Of a stretch of 8,737 bases of DNA, positions 1 through 5,473 are shown piece by piece. Each line of letters begins with the position of its first letter. Within the stretch, counting starts at the first letter, position 1. The notes under the pieces are model-generated. The model did not search any database. It saw only the letters and a list, made by a program, of their open reading frames with translations, and was not told the DNA's origin. Source of the DNA: DATFYI01 sp035315125 (GTDB lineage Bacteria > Chloroflexota > Anaerolineae > Anaerolineales > Anaerolineaceae); contig DATFYI010000076.1 of NCBI GenBank assembly GCA_035315125.1, positions 1 to 8,737 of the forward strand. Direction: 5' to 3'. The position numbers and the translations under genes were made by a program.

Positions 1-2
1 TA

Positions 3-317
3 AAGATAGATGGTGGAAGTTCTTTCACCGCCTTATGGAGAGTACTTGTTCCCATTTCCATACCTGGCATCGTTTCAATCGGCATTTATACCTTCATGAT
101 CGCCTGGAACGAATTTCTGTTTGCGCTTACCCTGACTAGAACGAACGATATGAGGACGGTTCCCATTGGGATTCAACTACTTATGGGTCAGCATTCCTAT
201 GAATGGAATCAAATGATGGCGATGAGTGTGCTCGGATGTTTGCCCATTCTCATCCTCTTCTTGCTCTTTCAGCGCTACTTTATTGCGGGAATGTCAGCCG
301 GTTCTGTCAAAGGCTAA
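3..317 (+). CDS. ABC sugar transporter permease, MalG/UgpE type (3' part only)
   Basis: This is the C-terminal part (104 codons) of an inner-membrane permease of the carbohydrate-uptake ABC family (CUT1, MalG-like). The frame is open from the window edge. The first residues, KIDGGSSF, continue as a run ending in P-SIPGI, which is the second half of the EAA loop that contacts the ATPase. A hydrophobic segment ending in AWNEFLFAL follows, typical of the penultimate helix of MalG proteins. The protein ends with a last hydrophobic helix and the tail RYFIAGMSAGSVKG, a hallmark of this family. The rest of the permease, and presumably its partner permease and binding protein, lie upstream of the window. 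The stop is 43 bases before the aldolase start on the same strand, so co-transcription is likely. The imported substrate cannot be read from this fragment. Confidence 0.93.
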   Translation, partial: KIDGGSSFTALWRVLVPISIPGIVSIGIYTFMIAWNEFLFALTLTRTNDMRTVPIGIQLLMGQHSYEWNQMMAMSVLGCLPILILFLLFQRYFIAGMSAGSVKG

Positions 318-360
318 AAATAGTTTTTTCTATATTCTAAAAACTTACGGAGGTGTTGAT

Positions 361-1221
361 ATGTTAATGAACATGAAAGATCTGTTGGCAGTAGCAAATG
401 CAAACAATTTTGCTGTTCCGGCTTTCAATGTGAGCAGCAATATGCTACTAAGAGGTGTCATTGAGGCTTCCGAAGAAAAACAGTCGCCCGTTATTATAGA
501 GATCCATCCGGATGAGTTGAGTTTCGTTCGTCCTTCCTTTGTGAAGTCTGTAATTGAGGAAGCTAACAAGACTACTGTTCCTGTATGTATCCATTTGGAT
601 CACGGCTCATCAATAGCTCAGGTTATGGAAGCAATCCAGTGCGGTTTTACATCTGTTATGTTAGATGCTTCCAGATATCCTCTTGAGGAGAATATCAAAA
701 TCTGCAAACAGGTCGTGGAGCTTGCTCATTCTGTCAATGTTTCTGTGGAAGGTGAGTTAGGTACGATTGGTACAACCGGTCCTGAGGCTGAAGCAGGTTC
801 AGAAGCAATTATCTATGCCAATCCTGCTGATGCTGTAACTTTCGTTGATGCTACAGGTGTTGATAGTTTAGCAATTGCGATTGGTACTTCTCATGGTATT
901 TATCCCAAAGATAAGAAGCCCGAATTAAAACTAGATTTGCTGAAGGAGATTAAATCCAAGGTAAAAATTCCACTTGTGCTCCATGGCGGTTCTGCTAATC
1001 GTGAGGATGAGATTGCTGAGGCTGTTAAATTGGGTATCAATAAGATCAATATTTCCAGTGATATCAAGGATGCTTTTTACCAGAAGTGCCGTGAAGTTCT
1101 ATCTGACCCTGTTATTAGAGAGCCAAACGCTATTTACCCTCCTTGCATTGAGGCTATGAAAAAAGTAGCCTGCCATAAAATTGAACTCTTTGATGCAGAA
1201 GGCAAAGCTACACTGTATTAG
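361..1221 (+). CDS. Class II (zinc) ketose-bisphosphate / ketose-1-phosphate aldolase
   Basis: A 286-residue cytoplasmic aldolase of the FbaA/GatY/KbaY family, expected to cleave a phosphorylated ketose to dihydroxyacetone phosphate plus an aldehyde. The ATG at 361 is chosen because GGAGGTG (349-355) precedes it; a longer open frame starting at 226 overlaps the permease and lacks such a site. Visible landmarks are HLDHG (catalytic D80, zinc ligand H81), VEGELG, GTSHG (H178), LHGGS (H208) and the phosphate-binding NISSD (230-234). Two departures from classical FBP aldolase are seen: GTTGPEAEAG stands where GGxED is usual, and NISSD replaces the usual NxDTD/NVATE. The C-terminal tail KIELFDAEGKA recalls E. 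coli YdjI, a ketose-1-phosphate aldolase, as I remember that family. The family assignment is firm; the substrate (fructose-1,6-P2, tagatose-1,6-P2 or a ketose 1-phosphate) is open. A sugar kinase and an isomerase follow. Confidence 0.9.
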   Translation: MLMNMKDLLAVANANNFAVPAFNVSSNMLLRGVIEASEEKQSPVIIEIHPDELSFVRPSFVKSVIEEANKTTVPVCIHLDHGSSIAQVMEAIQCGFTSVMLDASRYPLEENIKICKQVVELAHSVNVSVEGELGTIGTTGPEAEAGSEAIIYANPADAVTFVDATGVDSLAIAIGTSHGIYPKDKKPELKLDLLKEIKSKVKIPLVLHGGSANREDEIAEAVKLGINKINISSDIKDAFYQKCREVLSDPVIREPNAIYPPCIEAMKKVACHKIELFDAEGKATLY

Positions 1222-1231
1222 TATTTTGGTT

Positions 1232-1252
1232 TAGATACTTCTTTAGTATCTA
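1232..1252 (+). other. AT-rich hairpin after the aldolase gene
   Basis: TAGATACT (1232-1239) and AGTATCTA (1245-1252) form an 8-bp perfect stem with a 5-base loop, 10 bases after the aldolase stop. No clear T-run follows, so it is more likely an RNA 3'-end or processing element than a full terminator. Confidence 0.45.
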
Positions 1253-1274
1253 CCCGATATTTGTTATTGTGCTG

Positions 1275-1303
1275 TTGTGCGTGTGGGTAACCCGCACGCA
1301 CAA
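1275..1303 (+). other. Strong GC-rich intercistronic hairpin (aldolase-kinase)
   Basis: TTGTGCGTGTGGG (1275-1287) and CCCGCACGCACAA (1291-1303) form a 13-bp stem with one G-U wobble and a 3-base TAA loop. It is followed by AACTTAATAA rather than a T-run. It may attenuate transcription, or protect the upstream permease-aldolase message from 3' exonucleases and so set different expression levels for the two enzymes. The structure is seen directly; the role is inferred. Confidence 0.6.
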
Positions 1304-1352
1304 AACTTAATAATAATGATCTCATCCCAATTCACATAGGAAAGCCAGGATA

Positions 1353-2534
1353 ATGAAAGAAAAAATTATCTTAGGACTTGGCGATAATATCGATTATGAG
1401 GTTGTATGGAATTCCGAGGTTTTTGAAAACCTGATCACCCGATATAGCATCCTTGATGATGAGTTGGATGTTCATATAGGGGTAAACAGCGAGCGCGATT
1501 TAGTGATCTCAATCCTGAGTTTTTTGAAATCCGGGAACGGTGGGGAACGATTTGTTTCTTCATCGGACATCATTGAGCGGTTTGCACAGAATTTTGAGAA
1601 CAAAATCACGCTTGGAGGGACATCTGTCAGAGCAGCCATAGCCATGCGAAAGCTTGGCTATACTTCTGCTCTACATCTTGTCACGATTAATGATCATGTG
1701 CGCAGACTCATTCCGCAGGATAGTCCCTATGTTTGCAGCAACAGAAATGATAGCTCGTATCCACACTTAATTGTGCAATTCTCTAAAGACACTCGCGTGA
1801 AAGCCGGCAATATTGATATCCGAACCAACCGAGCAAATCGTATCATTTATGATAATGATTATGACAACATCATGATGAATCTTAATGACGACTTTTCTAA
1901 TCTTATTACGGATGCAAGAGTATTCCTGATTTCAGGCTTTAATGCAATGCAAAGTAAGGAACTTCTTGCTAACAGACTAGTGAATCTCCTCCGAATTATT
2001 GAAAAACTTCCCAAAGACGCTTTGGTATATTATGAGGACGCATGCTTTCATCATCCAGACTTTACCAAACTGATTCATTCTACTTTGGCAGACAGTATCA
2101 ATATTTACAGTCTCAATGAGGATGAGCTACAGATCTATCTGGGTAGAAAGCTGGATTTGCTGAATGCATTTCAAATCAAAGAAGCATTAGTGGATATACA
2201 AAATTTAATCCCTGTACCATTGATTGTCGTACATTCCATGTATTGGGCACTTGCCTATGGTGAAAAAGCAATGAGTGTTTCAAAAGCACTCAAAGGCGGT
2301 ATTACTATGGCAACGACACGCTTCCGTTTTGGAGATGATTTTACAGTAGAACATTATAAGGAAACTAAAAGTCTTCCCCCCAATGAAGAAGGAGTGAAAT
2401 TTGCAGGCGAGTTAAAAAAACTGCTAGGTGATAAAATATGTTGCGCGCCCGTCGTAGATGTTGAAGAGTCAAATGCAACAACTGTTGGTCTTGGAGACGC
2501 ATTCGTTGGCGGATTCCTGCCTGCACTACTTTGA
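1353..2534 (+). CDS. Sugar kinase of the ADP-dependent glucokinase/phosphofructokinase family
   Basis: A 393-residue ribokinase-fold kinase that best fits the ADP_PFK_GK family, whose characterised members use ADP instead of ATP to phosphorylate glucose or fructose-6-phosphate. In order one sees an N-terminal GLGDNIDYEV sugar-binding strand, GGTSVRAAIAMRKLG (ribokinase-like GG motif), SLNEDEL carrying the family NxxE motif (N255-E258), LIVVHSMYWAL resembling the conserved VH-T-Y region, and TVGLGDAFVGG with the GxGD catalytic base at D382. The usual HxE motif appears as YYE (226-228), so its histidine is missing. The protein is shorter than the archaeal enzymes (about 450 residues). An AGGAAA site at 1338-1343 and a closer CAGGA precede the ATG. 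It lies between aldolase and isomerase genes and presumably phosphorylates the ketose that the aldolase cleaves. ADP use is a family inference; an ATP-using ribokinase relative cannot be excluded. Confidence 0.75.
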   Translation: MKEKIILGLGDNIDYEVVWNSEVFENLITRYSILDDELDVHIGVNSERDLVISILSFLKSGNGGERFVSSSDIIERFAQNFENKITLGGTSVRAAIAMRKLGYTSALHLVTINDHVRRLIPQDSPYVCSNRNDSSYPHLIVQFSKDTRVKAGNIDIRTNRANRIIYDNDYDNIMMNLNDDFSNLITDARVFLISGFNAMQSKELLANRLVNLLRIIEKLPKDALVYYEDACFHHPDFTKLIHSTLADSINIYSLNEDELQIYLGRKLDLLNAFQIKEALVDIQNLIPVPLIVVHSMYWALAYGEKAMSVSKALKGGITMATTRFRFGDDFTVEHYKETKSLPPNEEGVKFAGELKKLLGDKICCAPVVDVEESNATTVGLGDAFVGGFLPALL

Positions 2535-2559
2535 CAACAGGGGTTGCTTCAAACATAAT
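2531..2559 (+). promoter_or_regulatory. Sigma-70-type promoter overlapping the kinase stop codon
   Basis: A perfect -35 TTGACA (2531-2536) lies over the kinase stop codon. At a 17-base spacing it is followed by CATAAT (2554-2559), five of six matches to the -10 consensus. Transcription would start near 2566 and leave about 70 bases of leader before the isomerase ATG. This suggests that the isomerase can be expressed apart from the upstream genes. Confidence 0.65.
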
Positions 2560-2634
2560 AAGATACCACAAATCATACCAATTATACTCTTCGGACAATT
2601 CCTAAATTAATTTTATATTACAGGAGCAGCAGCC

Positions 2635-3336
2635 ATGAAACGTTCCGAAATTAATGACATCATGCGTTCGGCCGATGAGTTTATCCGCTCGCGCGGATTC
2701 TATCTGCCGCCTTTCGCGTACTGGACGCCAGAAGATTGGCAGACCAAAGGCCCTGAGGCAAAGGAGATCGTCCAAAACCACCTGGGTTGGGATATCACCG
2801 ATTTTGGCCTGGGTCATTTTAAAAAGCAGGGATTATTTCTGTTCACGGTGCGTAACGGCAACCCCGAAAATTGGAAGACCATGCGTGGTAAGCTCTATGC
2901 AGAAAAGATCATGATCGTCGAGGAAGCTCAGGTTACGCCGATGCATTTCCATTGGGCCAAGATGGAAGACATCATCAACCGCGGCGGAGCGAATTTGCAG
3001 ATCCAGCTTTATTCGGCCACAACCGATGATAAATTGGATGAAGTCAACCCGGTGAGCGTTTCGGTGGATGGTGTCCAACGCACCTTTCAGCCAGGCAACA
3101 TCTTGACCCTTCATCCCGGCGAGAGCATTACCTTGCACCAGCACTGTTATCACAAATTCTGGGGGGATGGCGGGCGCGTATTAGTCGGAGAAGTGTCGTT
3201 GGTCAACGATGATTTCAGCGACAATTGTTTTTACGAACCGATTGGACGTTTCCCTACCATCGAAGAGGATGAGCCACCGCTCTACCTGTTGTGTAACGAT
3301 TACGATCATTACTATCAATCAGGAGAACCACGATGA
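2635..3336 (+). CDS. D-lyxose ketol-isomerase family sugar isomerase
   Basis: A 233-residue cupin-fold metal-dependent isomerase matching the D-lyxose isomerase family (EC 5.3.1.15; the E. coli O157 enzyme has about 227 residues). Such enzymes interconvert D-lyxose and D-xylulose and often D-mannose and D-fructose. The metal site is visible as MHFHWAKMED, giving H104, H106 and E111, with the fourth ligand H173 in CYHKFW; spacing agrees with H103/H105/E110/H171 of the E. coli enzyme as I recall it. LTLHPGESITLH is the typical cupin turn. The N-terminal YLPPFAYWTPEDW and the central NHLGWDITDFG also fit the family. AGGAG (2622-2626) lies 8 bases before the ATG. The coding sequence looks clearly richer in G+C than the aldolase and kinase genes, which with its own promoter hints at a separate origin. 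It should convert an imported aldose into the ketose used by the kinase. Confidence 0.88.
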   Translation: MKRSEINDIMRSADEFIRSRGFYLPPFAYWTPEDWQTKGPEAKEIVQNHLGWDITDFGLGHFKKQGLFLFTVRNGNPENWKTMRGKLYAEKIMIVEEAQVTPMHFHWAKMEDIINRGGANLQIQLYSATTDDKLDEVNPVSVSVDGVQRTFQPGNILTLHPGESITLHQHCYHKFWGDGGRVLVGEVSLVNDDFSDNCFYEPIGRFPTIEEDEPPLYLLCNDYDHYYQSGEPR

Positions 3337-3377
3337 TAACTCTTTGGGGAATACCCACTCGCTGCAGTGATTGTTAG
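3333..3377 (+). pseudogene. Remnant start of a translationally coupled downstream gene
   Basis: An ATG at 3333 overlaps the isomerase stop (ATGA) and is preceded by AGGAGA (3321-3326). This is the classical layout of translational coupling to a following operon gene. The frame reads MITLWGIPTRCSDC and stops at 3375-3377. No continuation in another frame was recognised. The simplest reading is that a downstream sugar-catabolic gene once began here and its body was deleted or replaced; a real 14-residue peptide is possible but less likely. Confidence 0.45.
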
Positions 3378-3439
3378 CAGGACAGCAGCACCCGCTAACT
3401 GGCGGATGTTGAGCCGTTTGAATTGAGTGAAGGCAAAGA

Positions 3440-3499
3440 GCGCGGGGTGTGCAGCGCACGCATGCGCAACGCGGACGGGCTGTGGTGAGTGCCTCGCAC
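3440..3499 (+). other. GC-rich hairpin block in a gene-free stretch
   Basis: Within the gene-free region 3337-3870, GCGC (3440-3443) plus GTGTGC (3447-3452) pair with GCACGC (3456-3461) plus GCGC (3464-3467), giving a 10-bp stem with a small internal loop and an AGC loop. GCGCA/TGCGC (3454-3458 with 3463-3467) is an alternative fold. A second small hairpin, GTGC-CTC-GCAC, lies at 3489-3499. The block is much richer in G+C than the sequence after 3630 and has no convincing reading frame. It might be part of a structured RNA or decayed sequence. Confidence 0.35.
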
Positions 3500-3535
3500 G
3501 GGTATCGAATCCATTCTCCACTACTAAGAGAGAAA

Positions 3536-3560
3536 CGGAGACTTACCATCTCCGGTTTTT
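3536..3560 (+). terminator. Candidate Rho-independent terminator
   Basis: CGGAGA (3536-3541) pairs with TCTCCG (3549-3554) around a 7-base loop and is followed by G and five T (3556-3560). It would end transcripts coming from the isomerase promoter or from an RNA encoded in 3337-3535. Confidence 0.5.
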
Positions 3561-3699
3561 CGTTAGCCCGGCGTACTGTCTCACCAATTACCTCGTCAGG
3601 ATGCGCACCGCTTACAAAACGCGGTGATGGAATGATAATTTATGTTTGTAGCTTAAATTTGTAAATATTATTGCGATTGGCATTCCGAGAATTTAATAG

Positions 3700-3804
3700 A
3701 TCATTAAGGGATCAAGACGTATTGCCCGCCAGACAGATTACAATGTGGATTTGGCAGAACTCAATCAAATACAGGATATCATCGGATTCATTAATCGAAC
3801 TTAA
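3700..3804 (+). pseudogene. Short coding remnant resembling an SRP54/Ffh M-domain
   Basis: Between stops at 3697 and 3802 one frame reads IIKGSRRIARQTDYNVDLAE and then LNQIQDIIGFINRT. The opening IIKGSRR-IA, followed by a hydrophilic turn and an amphipathic helix, recalls the Ffh motif II-GSRRxRIAxGSG-V--VN-LL--F from memory. The RR pair is kept, but the GSG turn has changed. No start codon, no ribosome binding site and no upstream continuation in frame are present. I read it as a degenerate 3'-end fragment of a gene; chance resemblance is possible. Confidence 0.3.
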
Positions 3805-3824
3805 TAACGATTAGAGATAATTTA

Positions 3825-3833
3825 TGATATAAT
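3825..3833 (+). promoter_or_regulatory. Extended -10 promoter of tRNA-Ser
   Basis: TGATATAAT is a perfect extended -10 element (TGn plus TATAAT at 3828-3833), 37 bases before the mature tRNA. No good -35 box is found at 17 bases, which fits an extended -10 promoter. Transcription should begin near 3840. Confidence 0.7.
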
Positions 3834-3870
3834 GGCCCGTGCCCGAGAGGATGGATGGCTTGGGTTTCAG

Positions 3871-3959
3871 GGAGAGGTCGCATAGTTGGCCTAGTGCGCT
3901 CGCTTGGAAAGCGAGTACGGTGCAAGCCGTCGCGGGTTCGAATCCCGCCCTCTCCGCCA
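3871..3959 (+). tRNA. tRNA-Ser (anticodon GGA)
   Basis: A complete type II tRNA reading serine UCC/UCU codons. The acceptor stem pairs GGAGAGG (3871-3877) with CCTCTCC (3949-3955), followed by discriminator G and an encoded CCA (3957-3959). The D stem is GCAT/GTGC with a GG-containing loop. The anticodon stem CTCGC/GCGAG encloses TTGGAAA with the GGA anticodon at 3906-3908. The long variable arm has an ACGG/CCGT stem, as expected for serine. The T arm is GCGGG-TTCGAAT-CCCGC. It has its own promoter and terminator. Spurious opposite-strand frames of the well-known GGIRTRDGLHRTRF kind arise from this gene. Confidence 0.98.
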
Positions 3960-3969
3960 TTATAAAACC

Positions 3970-4000
3970 CCTTCCGCCGGGTGGTGGAAGGTTTGTTTTT
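3970..4000 (+). terminator. Rho-independent terminator of tRNA-Ser
   Basis: CCTTCCGCC (3970-3978) pairs with GGTGGAAGG (3983-3991) in a 9-bp stem with one G-U pair and a GGGT loop. TTTGTTTTT (3992-4000) follows. It lies 10 bases after the encoded CCA and 30 bases before the next gene start. Confidence 0.9.
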
Positions 4001-4030
4001 AAGACCCCATGATCTGGATATTTTGAACAG

Positions 4031-5269
4031 ATGAGCAAGGTTATGCAAAGTATTGAAGTTGAGTTGACTGGCATGGCTTACGGTGGGGATGCGATCGGGC
4101 GATTGGCGGACGGCCGGGCAATTTTTGTACCATTGGCTCTGGCAGGAGAGAAAGTGCGGGTTGAGCTGGTCGAGCAAAAGCGTGGGCATGCCCGGTCCAG
4201 GTTGCTGGAAGTGCTTAAACCGGCAGAGGGGCGAATAGAGCCGCGCTGCCGTCATTTTGGTGTTTGTGGGGGCTGCCATTATCAGCATATCGACTACGCA
4301 CATCAATTGAAATATAAAACCAATATACTTAAGGAGCAGTTATTGCGCATAGCCAATATTAAAGATGCGCCGGTTCAAGCGATGGTACCGGCTCCAGTGG
4401 AGTGGAACTACCGCAATACCATCCAGTTCCACTTAACCCCGGACGGTAAACTGGGTTACCTGGCGGCTTTGTCACATCATGTAGTGGCTATCAGCGAGTG
4501 TCACCTACCGGAATCCGAATTGAATGAAACCTGGCCTTTGTTAGATTTTGAAACCATCCCCGGTCTTGAGCGGTTGGAATTGAGACAGGGGATCAGAGGA
4601 GATATCTTATTAACACTTGAAAGCCATGATCCCCAACCGCCAGAGTTGCTGGTCGAGTTGCCGCTGTCGGTTGTTTATCGGGGACCGGGAGGAACCATGG
4701 TGCTGGCAGGTGATGATGCCACCGCCATCGAAGTCCTGGGGCGTTCATTTCGTGTTAGCGCAGGATCCTTTTTTCAAGTAAATACTGCCCAGGCCGGGGC
4801 GATGGTTGAATATTTATTAGCCAACCTGCAACTTGGCAAACAGGATACTTTACTGGATGTTTATTGTGGGGTCGGCTTATTCAGTGCATTCCTGGCGCCA
4901 AAAGTTGCCCGTTGCATCGGTATTGAAATCGAGCCGTCTGCCTGTGAAGATTTTGTCGCCAACCTGGATGAATATGAAAATGTTGAGCTATATGAAGGCC
5001 TTGCAGAAGAGGTATTACCCGGATTAAATGTGCAACCGAAAGCTGTTGTGGTCGATCCACCACGCTCGGGGTTGGATCGCAAGGCGCTGGATGCCATTGT
5101 GGTAATGAGACCTGAGGTACTGGCATACGTTTCATGCGACCCGGCCACTCTGGCGAGGGATGCCGGGCGACTCCTGGCGAGGGGTTATCGCCTGGAGAAA
5201 GTTACACCGTTTGATCTTTTTCCCCAGACCTATCATATTGAAAGTATCAGTCTATTCAGACGCGTATAG
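4031..5269 (+). CDS. rlmD: 23S rRNA (uracil-5-)-methyltransferase, RumA/TrmA family
   Basis: A 412-residue SAM-dependent RNA methyltransferase that makes 5-methyluridine, probably in 23S rRNA. A TRAM RNA-binding domain covers about residues 5-62 (GMAYGGDAIGRLADGRAIFV). An iron-sulphur cluster site follows with C73, C79, C82 in RCRHFGVCGGC and C157, the same spacing pattern as E. coli RumA. The catalytic domain carries SAGSFFQVN, the SAM loop DVYCGVG (276-282), DPPRSG (342-347), the nucleophile C369 in SCDPATLARD, and general base E404 in YHIES. The protein looks complete. The only possible ATG near the start is 4031 (an in-frame stop lies at 4010), yet no convincing ribosome binding site precedes it; a second ATG at 4043 is possible. 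Whether it modifies U1939, U747 or both (RlmD or RlmCD) cannot be read from the sequence, and a TrmA-like tRNA target is less likely given the cluster site. Confidence 0.93.
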   Translation: MSKVMQSIEVELTGMAYGGDAIGRLADGRAIFVPLALAGEKVRVELVEQKRGHARSRLLEVLKPAEGRIEPRCRHFGVCGGCHYQHIDYAHQLKYKTNILKEQLLRIANIKDAPVQAMVPAPVEWNYRNTIQFHLTPDGKLGYLAALSHHVVAISECHLPESELNETWPLLDFETIPGLERLELRQGIRGDILLTLESHDPQPPELLVELPLSVVYRGPGGTMVLAGDDATAIEVLGRSFRVSAGSFFQVNTAQAGAMVEYLLANLQLGKQDTLLDVYCGVGLFSAFLAPKVARCIGIEIEPSACEDFVANLDEYENVELYEGLAEEVLPGLNVQPKAVVVDPPRSGLDRKALDAIVVMRPEVLAYVSCDPATLARDAGRLLARGYRLEKVTPFDLFPQTYHIESISLFRRV

Positions 5270-5290
5270 ACTTTTCCAAAATATACCAGT

Positions 5291-5333
5291 AACAAAACCA
5301 ACCCATTGCAATGGGTTGGTTTTGTTTTTTTTT
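5291..5333 (+). terminator. Rho-independent terminator, perfect 18-bp palindrome
   Basis: AACAAAACCAACCCATTG (5291-5308) is followed directly by its exact reverse complement (5309-5326), so the hairpin closes on a tight TTGCAA turn. An uninterrupted run of T extends to 5333. It ends the methyltransferase transcript 21 bases after its stop. Confidence 0.95.
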
Positions 5334-5413
5334 GAAAGGGAAAAATCGATCAATTGGAACGAATCATGTAACAGATCAATAAAAATGGACGGCCGGAAAC
5401 ATTCGTGAAATCA

Positions 5414-5435
5414 TTTATCAGTAAAAATTTATCAG
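5414..5435 (+). repeat. Direct repeat TTTATCAG in a promoter
   Basis: TTTATCAG occurs at 5414-5421 and again at 5428-5435, a 14-base period, within and just downstream of the presumed -35 box of the lipoprotein gene. It could be a regulator-binding site or chance in AT-rich DNA. Confidence 0.4.
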
Positions 5436-5444
5436 GTCTATAAT
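5415..5444 (+). promoter_or_regulatory. Promoter of the lipoprotein gene
   Basis: A perfect -10 TATAAT (5439-5444) lies 18 bases after TTATCA (5415-5420), which matches four of six positions of the -35 consensus. The start codon is 29 bases further on. The rest of the 5334-5473 interval shows no gene. Confidence 0.65.
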
Positions 5445-5473
5445 CATTTAGATAGGATTTGAGGAGGAGAATC

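Noticed and set aside
226..360. Longer N-terminus of the aldolase starting at 226
   Set aside because: It overlaps the permease end in another frame, its Cys/Ser-rich sequence does not resemble an aldolase, and the ATG at 361 has a strong ribosome binding site.
3489..3519. T-arm-like GGTATCGAATCC as a second tRNA
   Set aside because: The stem pairs poorly and no matching acceptor or anticodon arm is found upstream.
3371..3570. GTTAGC and GCTAAC motifs as integron attC site
   Set aside because: The cores do not satisfy GTTRRRY, the spacing is wrong, and no integrase or cassette structure is present.
3427..3664. Short + strand frames of 66 and 71 codons
   Set aside because: Composition looks like translated structured noncoding DNA (Cys, Thr and Arg rich), no ribosome binding site, and they run through hairpins and a terminator.
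3791..4306. A 171-codon frame and a nested 87-codon frame on the - strand (3811-4074)
   Set aside because: They read antisense through tRNA-Ser and give the familiar artefact peptide GGIRTRDGLHRTRF; they also overlap the methyltransferase gene and terminator.
5459..5473. TTG start of the lipoprotein at 5459
   Set aside because: It would use the ribosome binding site as coding sequence; ATG at 5474 is ideally spaced from that site and gives a normal signal peptide.
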